In this document: positions 31,586-38,135 of the stretch, one piece after another
Position numbering within the stretch: position 1 is the stretch's first letter
How the letters are laid out: every line of letters starts with the position of its first letter
IMG/VR virus record: IMGVR_UViG_3300033145_002302
Location: 1 to 42,165 of that record
DNA from: a virus
Length of the DNA stretch: 42,165 nt
Direction: 5' to 3' (one strand)
The notes under the pieces: generated by a model
What the model saw: the letters and a program-made list of their open reading frames with translations, nothing else
The model's database searches: none
What the model was told of the DNA's origin: nothing
Made by a program: the position numbers and the translations under genes

Positions 31586-32359
31586 ATGATGTCGGATTGG
31601 AGAAAATTATATGGAAAGATTTGTGAAAACCAAGAATTAGGAGAATGTTCAATAGGAGCCAATCTTTTATTTGAGCGAATTTTGCTAAAAACTGATGATG
31701 AAGGAAGGTTTTATGCTAACCCAAATCTTATCAACAAACTCATCTTCACAAGTAGGCAAGACATAAAAGACAGCCAAATTAAGAAATGGCTCGAAGAATT
31801 AGTAGTCAAAGGCCTCATAAGGTTCTACGAAGTAAATGACAAAAAATATCTCTTTTTCCTTAACTTCCATAAACACCAACAGTTACGTAAAGATATTAGA
31901 CCTAAAATCTTTTTCCCTGAGCCTCTCGTTACGGATACGAAACGTCCCGTTACGTCTATGGAGGAATCCGTTGTATTAGAGGAGAGGAGAGTAGAGGAGA
32001 AGAGAAGAGATAGAGAGGAGAGTAGAGTAGAGATAGAAGAGATCGTTTCTGATTTAAACCTCGTTCTTGGAACTTCCTACAAATCCACTACAAAACAAAC
32101 CAAAGATTTTATCCAGGCTCGCCTAAAAGAAGGTTTTACCATAGAGAACTTTAAAGAGGTTCATCGTAAAATGCTTATGTGTTGGGGGGCGGATTCAAAG
32201 ATGGTTCAATATCTGAGGCCCCAAACTCTTTACTCGCCTAAATTTGAAAGCTATCTGAATCAGAAGAAGGCCCAGACTAAATTAACCGAGGCCGGTATTC
32301 ATGCTTTCCTTGTAGGGCAAGAGTGGTTAAAGAATAAAGAGGCTAAAGAAAATGCTTAA
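31586..32359 (+). CDS. Replication initiator (DnaD-like N-terminus, Phg_2220_C-like C-terminus)
   Basis: A 257-residue protein. GGGAGAG precedes the ATG. Residues 1-100 form a winged-helix domain of the phage replisome-organiser type (DDEGRFYANPNLINKLIFTS; IKKWLEELVVKGLIRFYEVN). Residues 150-235 match the phage Phg_2220_C C-terminal domain (DLNLVLGTSYKSTTKQTKDF; YLRPQTLYSPKFESYLNQ). The linker is encoded by a GA-rich repeat tract (31978-32042) and by CGTTACG repeats, which could be the origin. It should bind the origin and recruit the loader encoded next. Confidence 0.8.
   Translation: MMSDWRKLYGKICENQELGECSIGANLLFERILLKTDDEGRFYANPNLINKLIFTSRQDIKDSQIKKWLEELVVKGLIRFYEVNDKKYLFFLNFHKHQQLRKDIRPKIFFPEPLVTDTKRPVTSMEESVVLEERRVEEKRRDREESRVEIEEIVSDLNLVLGTSYKSTTKQTKDFIQARLKEGFTIENFKEVHRKMLMCWGADSKMVQYLRPQTLYSPKFESYLNQKKAQTKLTEAGIHAFLVGQEWLKNKEAKENA
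31927..32042 (+). other. Candidate replication origin inside the initiator gene
   Basis: Two CGTTACG words lie 21 bp apart (31927-31933 and 31948-31954), with another GTTACG at 31882. They are followed by an almost pure purine tract of GAGGAGA/GTAGAG repeats (31978-32042) that encodes the interdomain linker. Initiator genes of lambda-type and similar phages often hold the iterons and the easily melted element in exactly this linker. Inference from layout; no binding data. Confidence 0.45.
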
Positions 32360-32900
32360 TAAAAATGAGTTTCTCAATATAATGATAGGTTTGTGTGATT
32401 TGTTTAATAAAAAACCAAGCGAATACATTATTGATTTATATTATGAGATTTTTAAAGACTTTTCATTAGATGTGGTAAAAACGGGATTTACTCTCTGTAT
32501 CAAAAGTCATAAGTATAATACTCTTCCCAAGCCGGCCGAGATTTTGGAATTTCTTATTGAATCCAAAGAGGATAAAATGCTCAAGGCTTGGATGCAGGTT
32601 AATGAGGCCATAGAGAAGGGTGGTTATTATACAACGGTTGAATTTAAAGATAAGGTTATTCATCATGTCATAGCAGAGCTTGGTGGTTGGCAATGGCTTT
32701 GTTCTCAAAGAAAAGAAAATATGCCTTTTATTGAAAAAAGATTTTATGCTTTATATCAAGTTTTTAAGAAGAGATTGCCTGGCGAAACTCCAAAATTAGT
32801 TGGATTCATTGAGGCTAAAAATTCCGCCAAGGGATATTTTAAAGAAATCCCAGAAATCTTAAAGATAGGTTTTGAAGATCAATTAGTTATTGGTGTGTGA
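32352..32900 (+). CDS. Helicase-loader-like replication protein
   Basis: A 182-residue helical protein overlapping the initiator gene by 8 bases. The N-terminal 75 residues (LFNKKPSEYIIDLYYEIFKD; VVKTGFTLCIKSHKYNTLPK followed by PAEILEFL) match the layout of G39P/DnaP-type loader-inhibitors, with the phrase F/L-P-x-P-A-E-I-L typical of that family. The remainder (GGWQWLCSQRKENMPFIEKR) is seen in phage loader proteins. Expected to bring the host replicative helicase to the initiator-bound origin. Confidence 0.65.
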   Translation: MLNKNEFLNIMIGLCDLFNKKPSEYIIDLYYEIFKDFSLDVVKTGFTLCIKSHKYNTLPKPAEILEFLIESKEDKMLKAWMQVNEAIEKGGYYTTVEFKDKVIHHVIAELGGWQWLCSQRKENMPFIEKRFYALYQVFKKRLPGETPKLVGFIEAKNSAKGYFKEIPEILKIGFEDQLVIGV

Positions 32901-32911
32901 GTCGAAAAATT

Positions 32912-33303
32912 TAACCGTGTGGACGGAACAAAAAGGAGGAAAGGGAATGAGAAGAACGCTTCTGTTAGTTGTGGCAATAATGTTTGTATGCGGTCTTTTG
33001 TGTATGCCTGTGTTCGCTGAAGGTACTGGCTATGCGATTTACGAAACACCACATGAGGGACTAACACAGTTCATGAACGAACAGAAATTCATGCTACACA
33101 AGCACGATGCTCCTGAGAGAGAAAACCCTATGGGTGCAGGGGTTGATCTAATTTTGTATGAGTTTCAAAATACAAAATGGTTGAACGAAATAAAAGTAGA
33201 AGCAAGGCACGACTTTAGAAATAATGAAACAAGCGTGTTCGCAGTAATAGAAATACCGATCAATAAGTTATTTCAAAAGTAAAGAGTTCTTTCCACACGG
33301 TTA
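32912..33303. repeat. 12-bp inverted repeats flanking one signal-peptide gene
   Basis: TAACCGTGTGGA (32912-32923) is the exact reverse complement of TCCACACGGTTA (33292-33303), and similarity continues outward and inward with mismatches (inner GGAAC versus AGAAC). The pair encloses exactly one gene with its ribosome binding site. It could be the ends of a small mobile cassette, or a large hairpin controlling that mRNA. Confidence 0.55.
32947..33282 (+). CDS. Exported protein in an inverted-repeat cassette
   Basis: A 111-residue protein with a strong AGGAGGA ribosome binding site. Residues 1-24 are a signal peptide (MRRTLLLVVAIMFVCGLLCM, then PVFA before EGTGYA). The mature part starts with YAIYETPHEGLTQFMNEQKF, has a helical middle, and ends in a beta segment EIKVEARHDFRNNETSVFAV. 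Flanked by inverted repeats. An exported protein made early in infection suggests a moron, perhaps superinfection exclusion or periplasmic modulation. No family recognised. Confidence 0.65.
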   Translation: MRRTLLLVVAIMFVCGLLCMPVFAEGTGYAIYETPHEGLTQFMNEQKFMLHKHDAPERENPMGAGVDLILYEFQNTKWLNEIKVEARHDFRNNETSVFAVIEIPINKLFQK

Positions 33304-33324
33304 TTTGTTATAAGGAGATAAGCT

Positions 33325-33480
33325 ATGAATAAATTCGAGATGATAGAAAAATTAGAAAAGATGGGGTATAAAGTTACTTCAACTATTTGTAGATGTCCTA
33401 CTCCTATACAAGATGAATTTATACCATATCATTGCCGTTCTTGTTCTCTTCCTATTATACCTATGAAAATTAAAAAATAA
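33325..33480 (+). CDS. Small zinc-finger-like protein
   Basis: A 51-residue protein behind TAAGGAGATA. Residues 20-42 hold CRCP and HCRSC (potential zinc ligands) and the chain ends PIIPMKIKK. One of many Cys-rich miniproteins here. Function unknown. Confidence 0.55.
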   Translation: MNKFEMIEKLEKMGYKVTSTICRCPTPIQDEFIPYHCRSCSLPIIPMKIKK

Positions 33481-33503
33481 GAAATATCTAAAATAATAAA
33501 GAC

Positions 33504-33638
33504 ATGCCAAAAGGTAATTATAAGAGGAAAAATAACAGAAAGAAACCAGAGATCAAAACAACCTTAGGTCATGGAATGTGGGGCAAGGGCAGGGCCTATA
33601 GTAAAGAGGTTATCGCGAGACAGCTTAAAGGGGAATAG
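33504..33638 (+). CDS. 44-residue basic miniprotein
   Basis: The open frame encodes MPKGNYKRKNNRKKPEIKTT, then GHGMWGKGRAYSKEVIARQL: very basic N-terminus, Gly-rich middle. It lies between two ribosome-bound genes, but its own ribosome binding site is weak. Possibly a nucleic-acid-binding early protein. Confidence 0.45.
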   Translation: MPKGNYKRKNNRKKPEIKTTLGHGMWGKGRAYSKEVIARQLKGE

Positions 33639-33647
33639 GAGGTATTC

Positions 33648-33896
33648 ATGAGTGAGAGTATAAGAGATAAAGTCAAGGATGTTATTGCGGCAACACTCGG
33701 CGTTAATTTAGAAAGAATCGTTGATGAGGCTAATATTTTTTCGGATTTTTATTGCGACGAATTTGATCTTGTTGAATTAACAGTAGAGCTTGAAGAAGCA
33801 TTTAAGATAGAGATTTCTGATGACGAAATGGATGCCATCCAAGACGTTAAGGCGCTTGTCGAGTATGTAGAGAAAAAATTAGTAGATAAGGGCTGA
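33648..33896 (+). CDS. Acyl-carrier-protein-like protein lacking the phosphopantetheine serine
   Basis: An 82-residue protein, the typical ACP length, behind TAGGAGGT. It aligns throughout with ACP: helix I VKDVIAATLGV, loop ERIVDEANIFSDFY, helix II, and IEISDDEMDAIQDVKALVEYV at the end. But where ACPs have D-S-L-D-T-V-E-L the sequence is CDEFDLVELTVELEEAF, with Glu38 in the place of the Ser that carries the 4'-phosphopantetheine. It therefore cannot be charged in the usual way. It might act as an ACP mimic that binds ACP-using host enzymes or proteins such as SpoT, MukB or LpxA. That part is inference. Confidence 0.8.
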   Translation: MSESIRDKVKDVIAATLGVNLERIVDEANIFSDFYCDEFDLVELTVELEEAFKIEISDDEMDAIQDVKALVEYVEKKLVDKG

Positions 33897-33909
33897 AAGG
33901 GAGGATGAA

Positions 33910-34113
33910 ATGAGGGAAAAATTATTTAAATCTGGAGACGTTGCTTTACACAAAGCATCAGAAGAGAGAGTGGTACTTCTTGTTGATCAATTCGAACCAC
34001 AGGGTTATGGAATATTAGATAGAAGACTATACGCCTGTCGCCATTATAATAAAAAAACAGGATTGTATTCAAAAGGAGAATTCTTTGTTTTTGAATTAGA
34101 GGTAGAACCATGA
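33910..34113 (+). CDS. Small beta-rich early protein
   Basis: A 67-residue protein behind AGGGAGGATGAA. FKSGDVALHKASEERVVLLV and GEFFVFELEVEP flank an RRLYACRHYNKKTG hairpin, so probably an SH3-like beta barrel of the kind seen in small phage early proteins. Function unknown. Coupled to the next gene by ATGA. Confidence 0.55.
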   Translation: MREKLFKSGDVALHKASEERVVLLVDQFEPQGYGILDRRLYACRHYNKKTGLYSKGEFFVFELEVEP

Positions 34114-34364
34114 AAAAACAGAGCGAGATAGAGAAGCTAATTGATAAAAATTTTTATCTTGATAGAAAATTATTCATTGACGACCTCTACTCCGCCATTA
34201 TAAAAAAGATGCCGAAGAAACAAATGTGTAGGAATTGTGGAACTACAGACGACGATGACCACGCAATCTCTTGTAATCCTTATCAAAGGGGAGAAATTAG
34301 ACATCATAATAAATGTCGTCAACTCTGTCTCACCGCAATAAACAAGTTGTTTGGGAAGGAATAA
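34110..34364 (+). CDS. Small zinc-binding-type protein
   Basis: An 84-residue protein, ATGA-coupled to the previous gene. A helical N-terminus, then CRNCGTTDDDDHAISCNP and HHNKCRQLC, which give two CxxC-like pairs plus His ligands in the C-terminal half. Function unknown. Confidence 0.55.
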   Translation: MKKQSEIEKLIDKNFYLDRKLFIDDLYSAIIKKMPKKQMCRNCGTTDDDDHAISCNPYQRGEIRHHNKCRQLCLTAINKLFGKE

Positions 34365-34366
34365 AT

Positions 34367-34738
34367 ATGAAAAATTACGGAAAAGAAGTAATAATTGATT
34401 TGCACAATTGTAGTCTTGAGAATTTTAATCGTAAGGGAATCACAAAATTTTTTGAGTCGCTCTGTAAAGAGATAGATATGCAGAGAGAAGATTTACATTT
34501 TTGGGATGATCTGGGTATACCAAAAAAAGAAAAAGAAACTGAACCACATCTTGTTGGGACGTCTGCGATACAATTTATTAAGACAAGCAACATTACTATA
34601 CACACTCTTGATATTCTTAAAAGAGTTTATCTAAATGTATTCTCTTGCAAAAGCTTTGATCTTCAAGTGGTAGTAGATTGTTGTGTTAAATATTTTAAAG
34701 GGAATATTGTAAATTTTCAGGAGATAAAAAGAATATGA
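34367..34738 (+). CDS. S-adenosylmethionine decarboxylase-like protein
   Basis: A 123-residue protein, the length of bacterial class 1b AdoMet decarboxylase, behind GAAGGAA. In KTSNITIHTLDILKRVYLNV followed by FSCK, Ser74, His79 and Cys94 have the same spacing (5 and 15) as the T. maritima enzyme residues Ser63, His68 and Cys83, where Ser becomes the pyruvoyl group. Residues 38-63 carry DMQREDLHFWDDLGIPKKEK, typical of the phage branch of this family. The enzyme makes decarboxylated AdoMet for spermidine synthesis. The residue before Ser is Thr and not Glu, so processing is uncertain. No spermidine synthase is seen, so it would feed host polyamine synthesis. Confidence 0.75.
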   Translation: MKNYGKEVIIDLHNCSLENFNRKGITKFFESLCKEIDMQREDLHFWDDLGIPKKEKETEPHLVGTSAIQFIKTSNITIHTLDILKRVYLNVFSCKSFDLQVVVDCCVKYFKGNIVNFQEIKRI

Positions 34739-35199
34739 AGTCATTAGAAATCAAATATGCTTTATTATCATATTTCCGTTTTAAACGTCAATGGCTTTGT
34801 GCTACTGAAGTCTGTCTTAGTGATGTATTGGTTATAGCCGGAAACCAAATTATTGAAGTTGAGGTTAAGGTTAATAAATATGATTTATGGAAAGGTGAAG
34901 CTAAGAAATTAAAACACAAACCTCCAGTAGGACTGCCGCCTTGGTGGCTTAATCATAATCCTAACAAGTTTTATATTTGCGTACCTGAAGAGTTGCTTGA
35001 AGAAGCTAAAAAATGGGTATCCGAAACAAATAATAAATATGGAATTATTCTTTACGTTCATCGTCATAAAGTTCAGATTATTAAAAAAGCTCAAAAACTT
35101 CACAATAATTATAGTCTTCATTTAGAAGAATCACTCATGAAACGAGTTTGTTCTGAAAACATAGGTTTGATCGAGAAGATTTTGGAGGAGGAGAAATGA
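34735..35199 (+). CDS. PD-(D/E)XK-type nuclease (MmcB-like)
   Basis: A 154-residue protein, ATGA-coupled to the previous gene. SDVLVIAGNQIIEVEVKVNK (near residues 29-48) fits the D...E-x-K core of the PD-(D/E)XK fold, and PNKFYICVPEEL (near residues 80-91) fits its second strand-helix. This pattern is found in MmcB-type and other phage DNA-repair nucleases. The substrate cannot be named. Confidence 0.65.
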   Translation: MKSLEIKYALLSYFRFKRQWLCATEVCLSDVLVIAGNQIIEVEVKVNKYDLWKGEAKKLKHKPPVGLPPWWLNHNPNKFYICVPEELLEEAKKWVSETNNKYGIILYVHRHKVQIIKKAQKLHNNYSLHLEESLMKRVCSENIGLIEKILEEEK

Positions 35200-35387
35200 A
35201 AGTGAAATTAGAGGAAAATAACAATATCGTTTTTATTGCAGAAACCAAAGAAGATAATGAAACATTAGAAAAAATGTGGGTTATTAGACATCATCTATTT
35301 GTTTGTAAATATTTAGGTGTTCGTAGAAAAAAACAAATTGCAATCCTGACTCCTTCTGTTCAAAAATTTAAGCTCAAAGGGTTATAA
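35196..35387 (+). CDS. Small hypothetical protein
   Basis: A 63-residue protein behind GGAGGAGAAATG, overlapping the nuclease stop (ATGA). A charged alpha/beta chain (NNIVFIAETKEDNETLEKMW; KQIAILTPSVQKFKLKGL) with no motif. Function unknown. Confidence 0.5.
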   Translation: MKVKLEENNNIVFIAETKEDNETLEKMWVIRHHLFVCKYLGVRRKKQIAILTPSVQKFKLKGL

Positions 35388-35402
35388 ATTAAGGGGTGAT
35401 TC

Positions 35403-35942
35403 ATGACTAAGGCAGAAGCAATACAGATATTAGATGGATTACGAAAATATGGTTCTACTCAAGGAGCTTTAACACATAAGGGCATTGAAGCAGTTAGATT
35501 AGCCATTCAATCCCTTCAGCAGAAAGAGGTTGGATGTAAATGTAAATGTCATTCCTATCCGCAACACGGTAGTTTGCAAGATGCTCTTGATGGTCTTCAC
35601 TATCTTGAGAAACAATACCGAGAATTGCAGTTACAGAAACCACAGCTTGAGGAGTTGGATGAGGAAAGGATAGAGAGTATTTGTATTAGGGAATTATGGC
35701 ATCCAGATTTATTTGATGATTTGAAATTTCATCCTGCTGACATGACTGCTCGTAAGGCTTTAAGAGCAACAGCAAACATAATAACCAAAGCCATCTGCAA
35801 TCGCTTCGGCACTCGTAAGTTGGATGTGGAGAAGGTATATCGAAAATTATTAAGATTTTTTGGACCTGTTTTACCTGTCCCTATACACTTAAAAGATTTA
35901 GCCCAAGCCATAGTAGAAGCACATGAGAAAGGGAAGATATGA
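35403..35942 (+). CDS. Hypothetical early protein with Cys-rich patch
   Basis: A 179-residue protein behind GGGGTGATTC. Helical N-terminal segment, then GCKCKCHSYPQHG (near residues 44-56), a possible zinc site with a common phage phrase, and a helical C-terminus (LRATANIITKAICNRFGTRK). This combination of a short CKCKC patch and helical scaffold recurs in phage proteins with unknown function. Overlaps the next start (ATGA). Confidence 0.55.
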   Translation: MTKAEAIQILDGLRKYGSTQGALTHKGIEAVRLAIQSLQQKEVGCKCKCHSYPQHGSLQDALDGLHYLEKQYRELQLQKPQLEELDEERIESICIRELWHPDLFDDLKFHPADMTARKALRATANIITKAICNRFGTRKLDVEKVYRKLLRFFGPVLPVPIHLKDLAQAIVEAHEKGKI

Positions 35943-36337
35943 ATCATCAAGAACAGCGACTTCAAATACAGTTGGCCACATGGCTCGATCTTCAGGGGAT
36001 CCTTCATTGTGCTTCATTGGGCGGGGTGCCTATGCGTAATGCAAGGATTGGTGGCATTATGAAGGCTAAGGGTTACAGAAAAGGATTCCCGGACCACCAG
36101 ATCCTAGAGGCGCGCGGCGGTTGGCATGGGATGTTCATTGAGCTCAAGGTCGAAAATACTAAAAAGAATGAGGCTCAGGACCGTTGGCGTAAGGATCTTA
36201 TTGACCGCAGGTATTATGCGATTAAGGTTCCCGGGAAATTTGATTTTTGGCAGGCGCGCGCATTCATTGAAAAAGAGATAACGGATTATCTTGAAGGGAG
36301 GAAAGTTTATGAGCATACAATATCACATGATATTTGA
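35939..36337 (+). CDS. VRR-NUC domain nuclease
   Basis: A 132-residue protein, the size of a standalone phage VRR-NUC. PD-(D/E)XK residues are visible: Glu in HQEQRLQIQLATWL, RKGFPDHQILEARGG (Asp), then GMFIELKVENTKKNEAQDRW (Glu-x-Lys). Phage VRR-NUC enzymes cut branched DNA such as Holliday junctions or process recombination intermediates. It probably acts with the exonuclease/annealing pair before packaging. Confidence 0.88.
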   Translation: MNHQEQRLQIQLATWLDLQGILHCASLGGVPMRNARIGGIMKAKGYRKGFPDHQILEARGGWHGMFIELKVENTKKNEAQDRWRKDLIDRRYYAIKVPGKFDFWQARAFIEKEITDYLEGRKVYEHTISHDI

Positions 36338-36578
36338 ACCTTCGGAGATATTAATATTGAAACAGGCGGTAAGTGATCCGGCATCGTTGAAATCAGGGCT
36401 GTTGTATTTGAGCTATGTGATCTTTATAGCGGCAGGCTTTGTTTGGATAGAAAATAAAATGTTAGAGGAAGAATATAAGCGCGACCATGTAAAATGGTGG
36501 ACAAAATTTATTAGAGAGCAGATGAAATTTAAAAAAAGGAGTTGTTATGAAAATAAAGAAGAAAAAACGCAAACATAA
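36309..36578 (+). CDS. Small single-span membrane protein
   Basis: An 89-residue protein. GGGAGGAAAG supports the ATG at 36309. One transmembrane helix (GLLYLSYVIFIAAGFVWIEN, near residues 36-55) lies between a polar N-terminus and a basic C-terminal tail (WWTKFIREQMKFKKR). Unknown function. Early membrane proteins of phages are often superinfection-exclusion factors, but nothing specific is seen. Confidence 0.55.
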   Translation: MSIQYHMIFEPSEILILKQAVSDPASLKSGLLYLSYVIFIAAGFVWIENKMLEEEYKRDHVKWWTKFIREQMKFKKRSCYENKEEKTQT

Positions 36579-36696
36579 ACACGACATCATTTGGGAGGAC
36601 CCTTGTAGTGCTTGTGGGAATCAAGAAGGAGTTTGTTTTGAGTGTTGTAAGGATTTTTGCCGTATTGGATCTAATGGAAAAATAGAAGAGGCTTAA
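36547..36696 (+). CDS. Small zinc-binding-type protein
   Basis: A 49-residue protein with AAGGAG at 36535-36540 and a start inside the previous gene. Basic N-terminus (MKIKKKKRKHKHD), then CSACG and CFECC-x3-C, enough cysteines for one or two zinc ions. Function unknown. Confidence 0.55.
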   Translation: MKIKKKKRKHKHDIIWEDPCSACGNQEGVCFECCKDFCRIGSNGKIEEA

Positions 36697-36697
36697 A

Positions 36698-36988
36698 ATG
36701 AAAATTCCAAATCAAATCAAAATAGGCGGCCACAAGATCAAGATTAGAAGAGTCAGATGTGATAAAGAAAAAAACATGGGGTCTTTTGACAATTGGTTCC
36801 GATCAATTAATTTGAATATTGATGATATTAACGAAGATTCCTTAGCGGAGACTTTTTTGCACGAACTCTTTGAAGCCATCAATAGTCTTTATAATCTTAG
36901 TTGCGATCATAAGAATATAACTGTTCTTAGCGAGGTTTTGTTTGCTGTGATCCGGGATAACCATTTGAGGTTTGATATTAACAAATAA
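36698..36988 (+). CDS. Zincin-like (M78/ImmA-type) small protein with HExxE
   Basis: A 96-residue protein starting two bases after the previous stop. KIPNQIKIGGHKIKIRRVRC opens the fold, and SLAETFLHELFEAINSLYNL holds the metalloprotease-like helix, with HELFE where HExxH would be; His in CDHKNITVLSE could be a further ligand. Phages commonly encode such small zincin-like proteins. The His-to-Glu change casts doubt on proteolysis, though many phage members share it. Confidence 0.65.
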   Translation: MKIPNQIKIGGHKIKIRRVRCDKEKNMGSFDNWFRSINLNIDDINEDSLAETFLHELFEAINSLYNLSCDHKNITVLSEVLFAVIRDNHLRFDINK

Positions 36989-37005
36989 GTCAGATAGGCC
37001 TCCTT

Positions 37006-37218
37006 ATGCTAATGTTTAAAAAAGAAACGAAGGTCCGTTCTATTACCGTTTTATGTCTTTGGTGCAAGCAAAAAAAGCGCAGGCGCATAATAGGGCGGGG
37101 CCATGAAGAAGGAGCAAATCGAGTTAAATTTTGCTCAGTAAAATGTCAGGTCGCAAATAATTTGAACATTCAATCCATGAAACGAAAAGCCATGGCGCGC
37201 CATTCCAAGCTATCATAA
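37006..37218 (+). CDS. Zinc-finger-like basic protein, last gene of the rightward early unit
   Basis: A 70-residue protein. LCLWCKQKKRRRIIG and FCSVKCQVANN provide two Cys pairs around an Arg-rich loop, like a FCS-type zinc finger. The ribosome binding site is weak (an ATG at 37012 is also possible). Its 3' end overlaps the convergent gene by six bases, marking the meeting point of the rightward and leftward units. Confidence 0.5.
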   Translation: MLMFKKETKVRSITVLCLWCKQKKRRRIIGRGHEEGANRVKFCSVKCQVANNLNIQSMKRKAMARHSKLS

Positions 37219-37320
37219 CCAACCTTTCAATATGCGGATTGCTTCCCTCAGATCGCTGTTGGGCTCTCTGTTCTCCACGTATTTAATTAACCTTATCGCG
37301 CATTTGATTATCTCTCTCAT
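37213..37320 (-). CDS. 35-residue helical miniprotein (end of leftward unit)
   Basis: Minus-strand frame with AGGGGG upstream. The product MREIIKCAIRLIKYVENREP, then a short helical end, is two amphipathic helices. Last gene of the leftward unit, converging on the rightward unit. Confidence 0.5.
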   Translation of the reverse strand: MREIIKCAIRLIKYVENREPNSDLREAIRILKGWL

Positions 37321-37336
37321 CTTAACCCCCTTATGG

Positions 37337-37654
37337 CTATTTTCCTTTTGCTTTAGCGATTAGAGACTTTACGCCTTTTTCGCAATGTTCACATAACTCA
37401 CTATCTGAACACTCTAATACACACTCTAATTCTTCTATCAACTCAGTCTTTAGAGCCTTGAGTTTCTTATTCTCTTCATACATGGTTGGAGCAGAGGCTA
37501 TGAGGTTGGCGTTGGCTTCGGGGTGTCCTTTTCTTATATTGTGGTTAATATGGCAAACAATGTCAAAGGCTATGCCTATTTTTTTATGTGGAATAGTGAT
37601 TGCTAGTGAACCCAATGTTTCGGTAACTTCCCACGGTCCTTTTGTATATGACAT
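37337..37654 (-). CDS. Conserved phage protein (TKGPW...NANLIASAP family)
   Basis: A 105-residue protein behind GGGAGGTTTAAG. It opens SYTKGPWEVTETLGSLAI, has EANANLIASAPTMYEENKKL in the middle, and ends with a Cys-rich helix (ECVLECSDSELCEHCEKG). This is the widespread phage family whose other member in this genome is at 27667-27960. Function unknown. Part of the leftward unit beside the endolysin-type gene. Confidence 0.75.
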   Translation of the reverse strand: MSYTKGPWEVTETLGSLAITIPHKKIGIAFDIVCHINHNIRKGHPEANANLIASAPTMYEENKKLKALKTELIEELECVLECSDSELCEHCEKGVKSLIAKAKGK

Positions 37655-37655
37655 C

Positions 37656-38111
37656 TTAAACCTCCCTCACATCTACATGCACCCATGATTTATAGATTTT
37701 GACAAACCCGAACGTCTTACGCGCGCGCTCAGCCACTTCTTTAGGCGTAATGCCCTTGATTTTAATATCAGCGGCCTTGCCAGTCATGTGTTGGCTCTTG
37801 CGCGCGCCGCCTACAGCTTCATTGTGTAACTCACACCTATAGCCGGAAGTTATGGAAACAGCCTGGCCAAAATAACGCCTTAGCTCTTCCAATAGTTCTA
37901 TGAGCTTCTTATCAACCTTGACTTCGCCACAATGTTTACAGGCGAACTCAGACTCTTTGAAATGCTCTGATAGAGGCTCCGCGGAGGCATGACAGACACA
38001 GCACAGCAATATGATGAGGCTGACGATGATGGCTGGCAATGAATATTCATACCACATCTTTTTAATTAGCTTATCTTCTGTTTCTCTTTGTAGCTTGATG
38101 AGGTCAAACAT
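37656..38111 (-). CDS. M15-family peptidase, putative membrane-anchored endolysin
   Basis: A 151-residue protein behind AAAGGAAA. Residues 24-43 are one hydrophobic helix (LPAIIVSLIILLCCVCHASA), a signal or signal-arrest-release anchor. The catalytic part is a peptidase M15_3/VanY-like domain: ITSGYRCELHNEAVGG, SQHMTGKAADIKI with His108 and Asp115, and SWVHVDVRE with His145, the three zinc ligands. It should cut D-Ala-containing cross-links of peptidoglycan. The membrane helix would let it reach the periplasm through Sec, explaining why holin is not strictly needed. Confidence 0.85.
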   Translation of the reverse strand: MFDLIKLQRETEDKLIKKMWYEYSLPAIIVSLIILLCCVCHASAEPLSEHFKESEFACKHCGEVKVDKKLIELLEELRRYFGQAVSITSGYRCELHNEAVGGARKSQHMTGKAADIKIKGITPKEVAERARKTFGFVKIYKSWVHVDVREV

Positions 38112-38135
38112 CTAAATTTCCTTTCTGTAGAAGAT

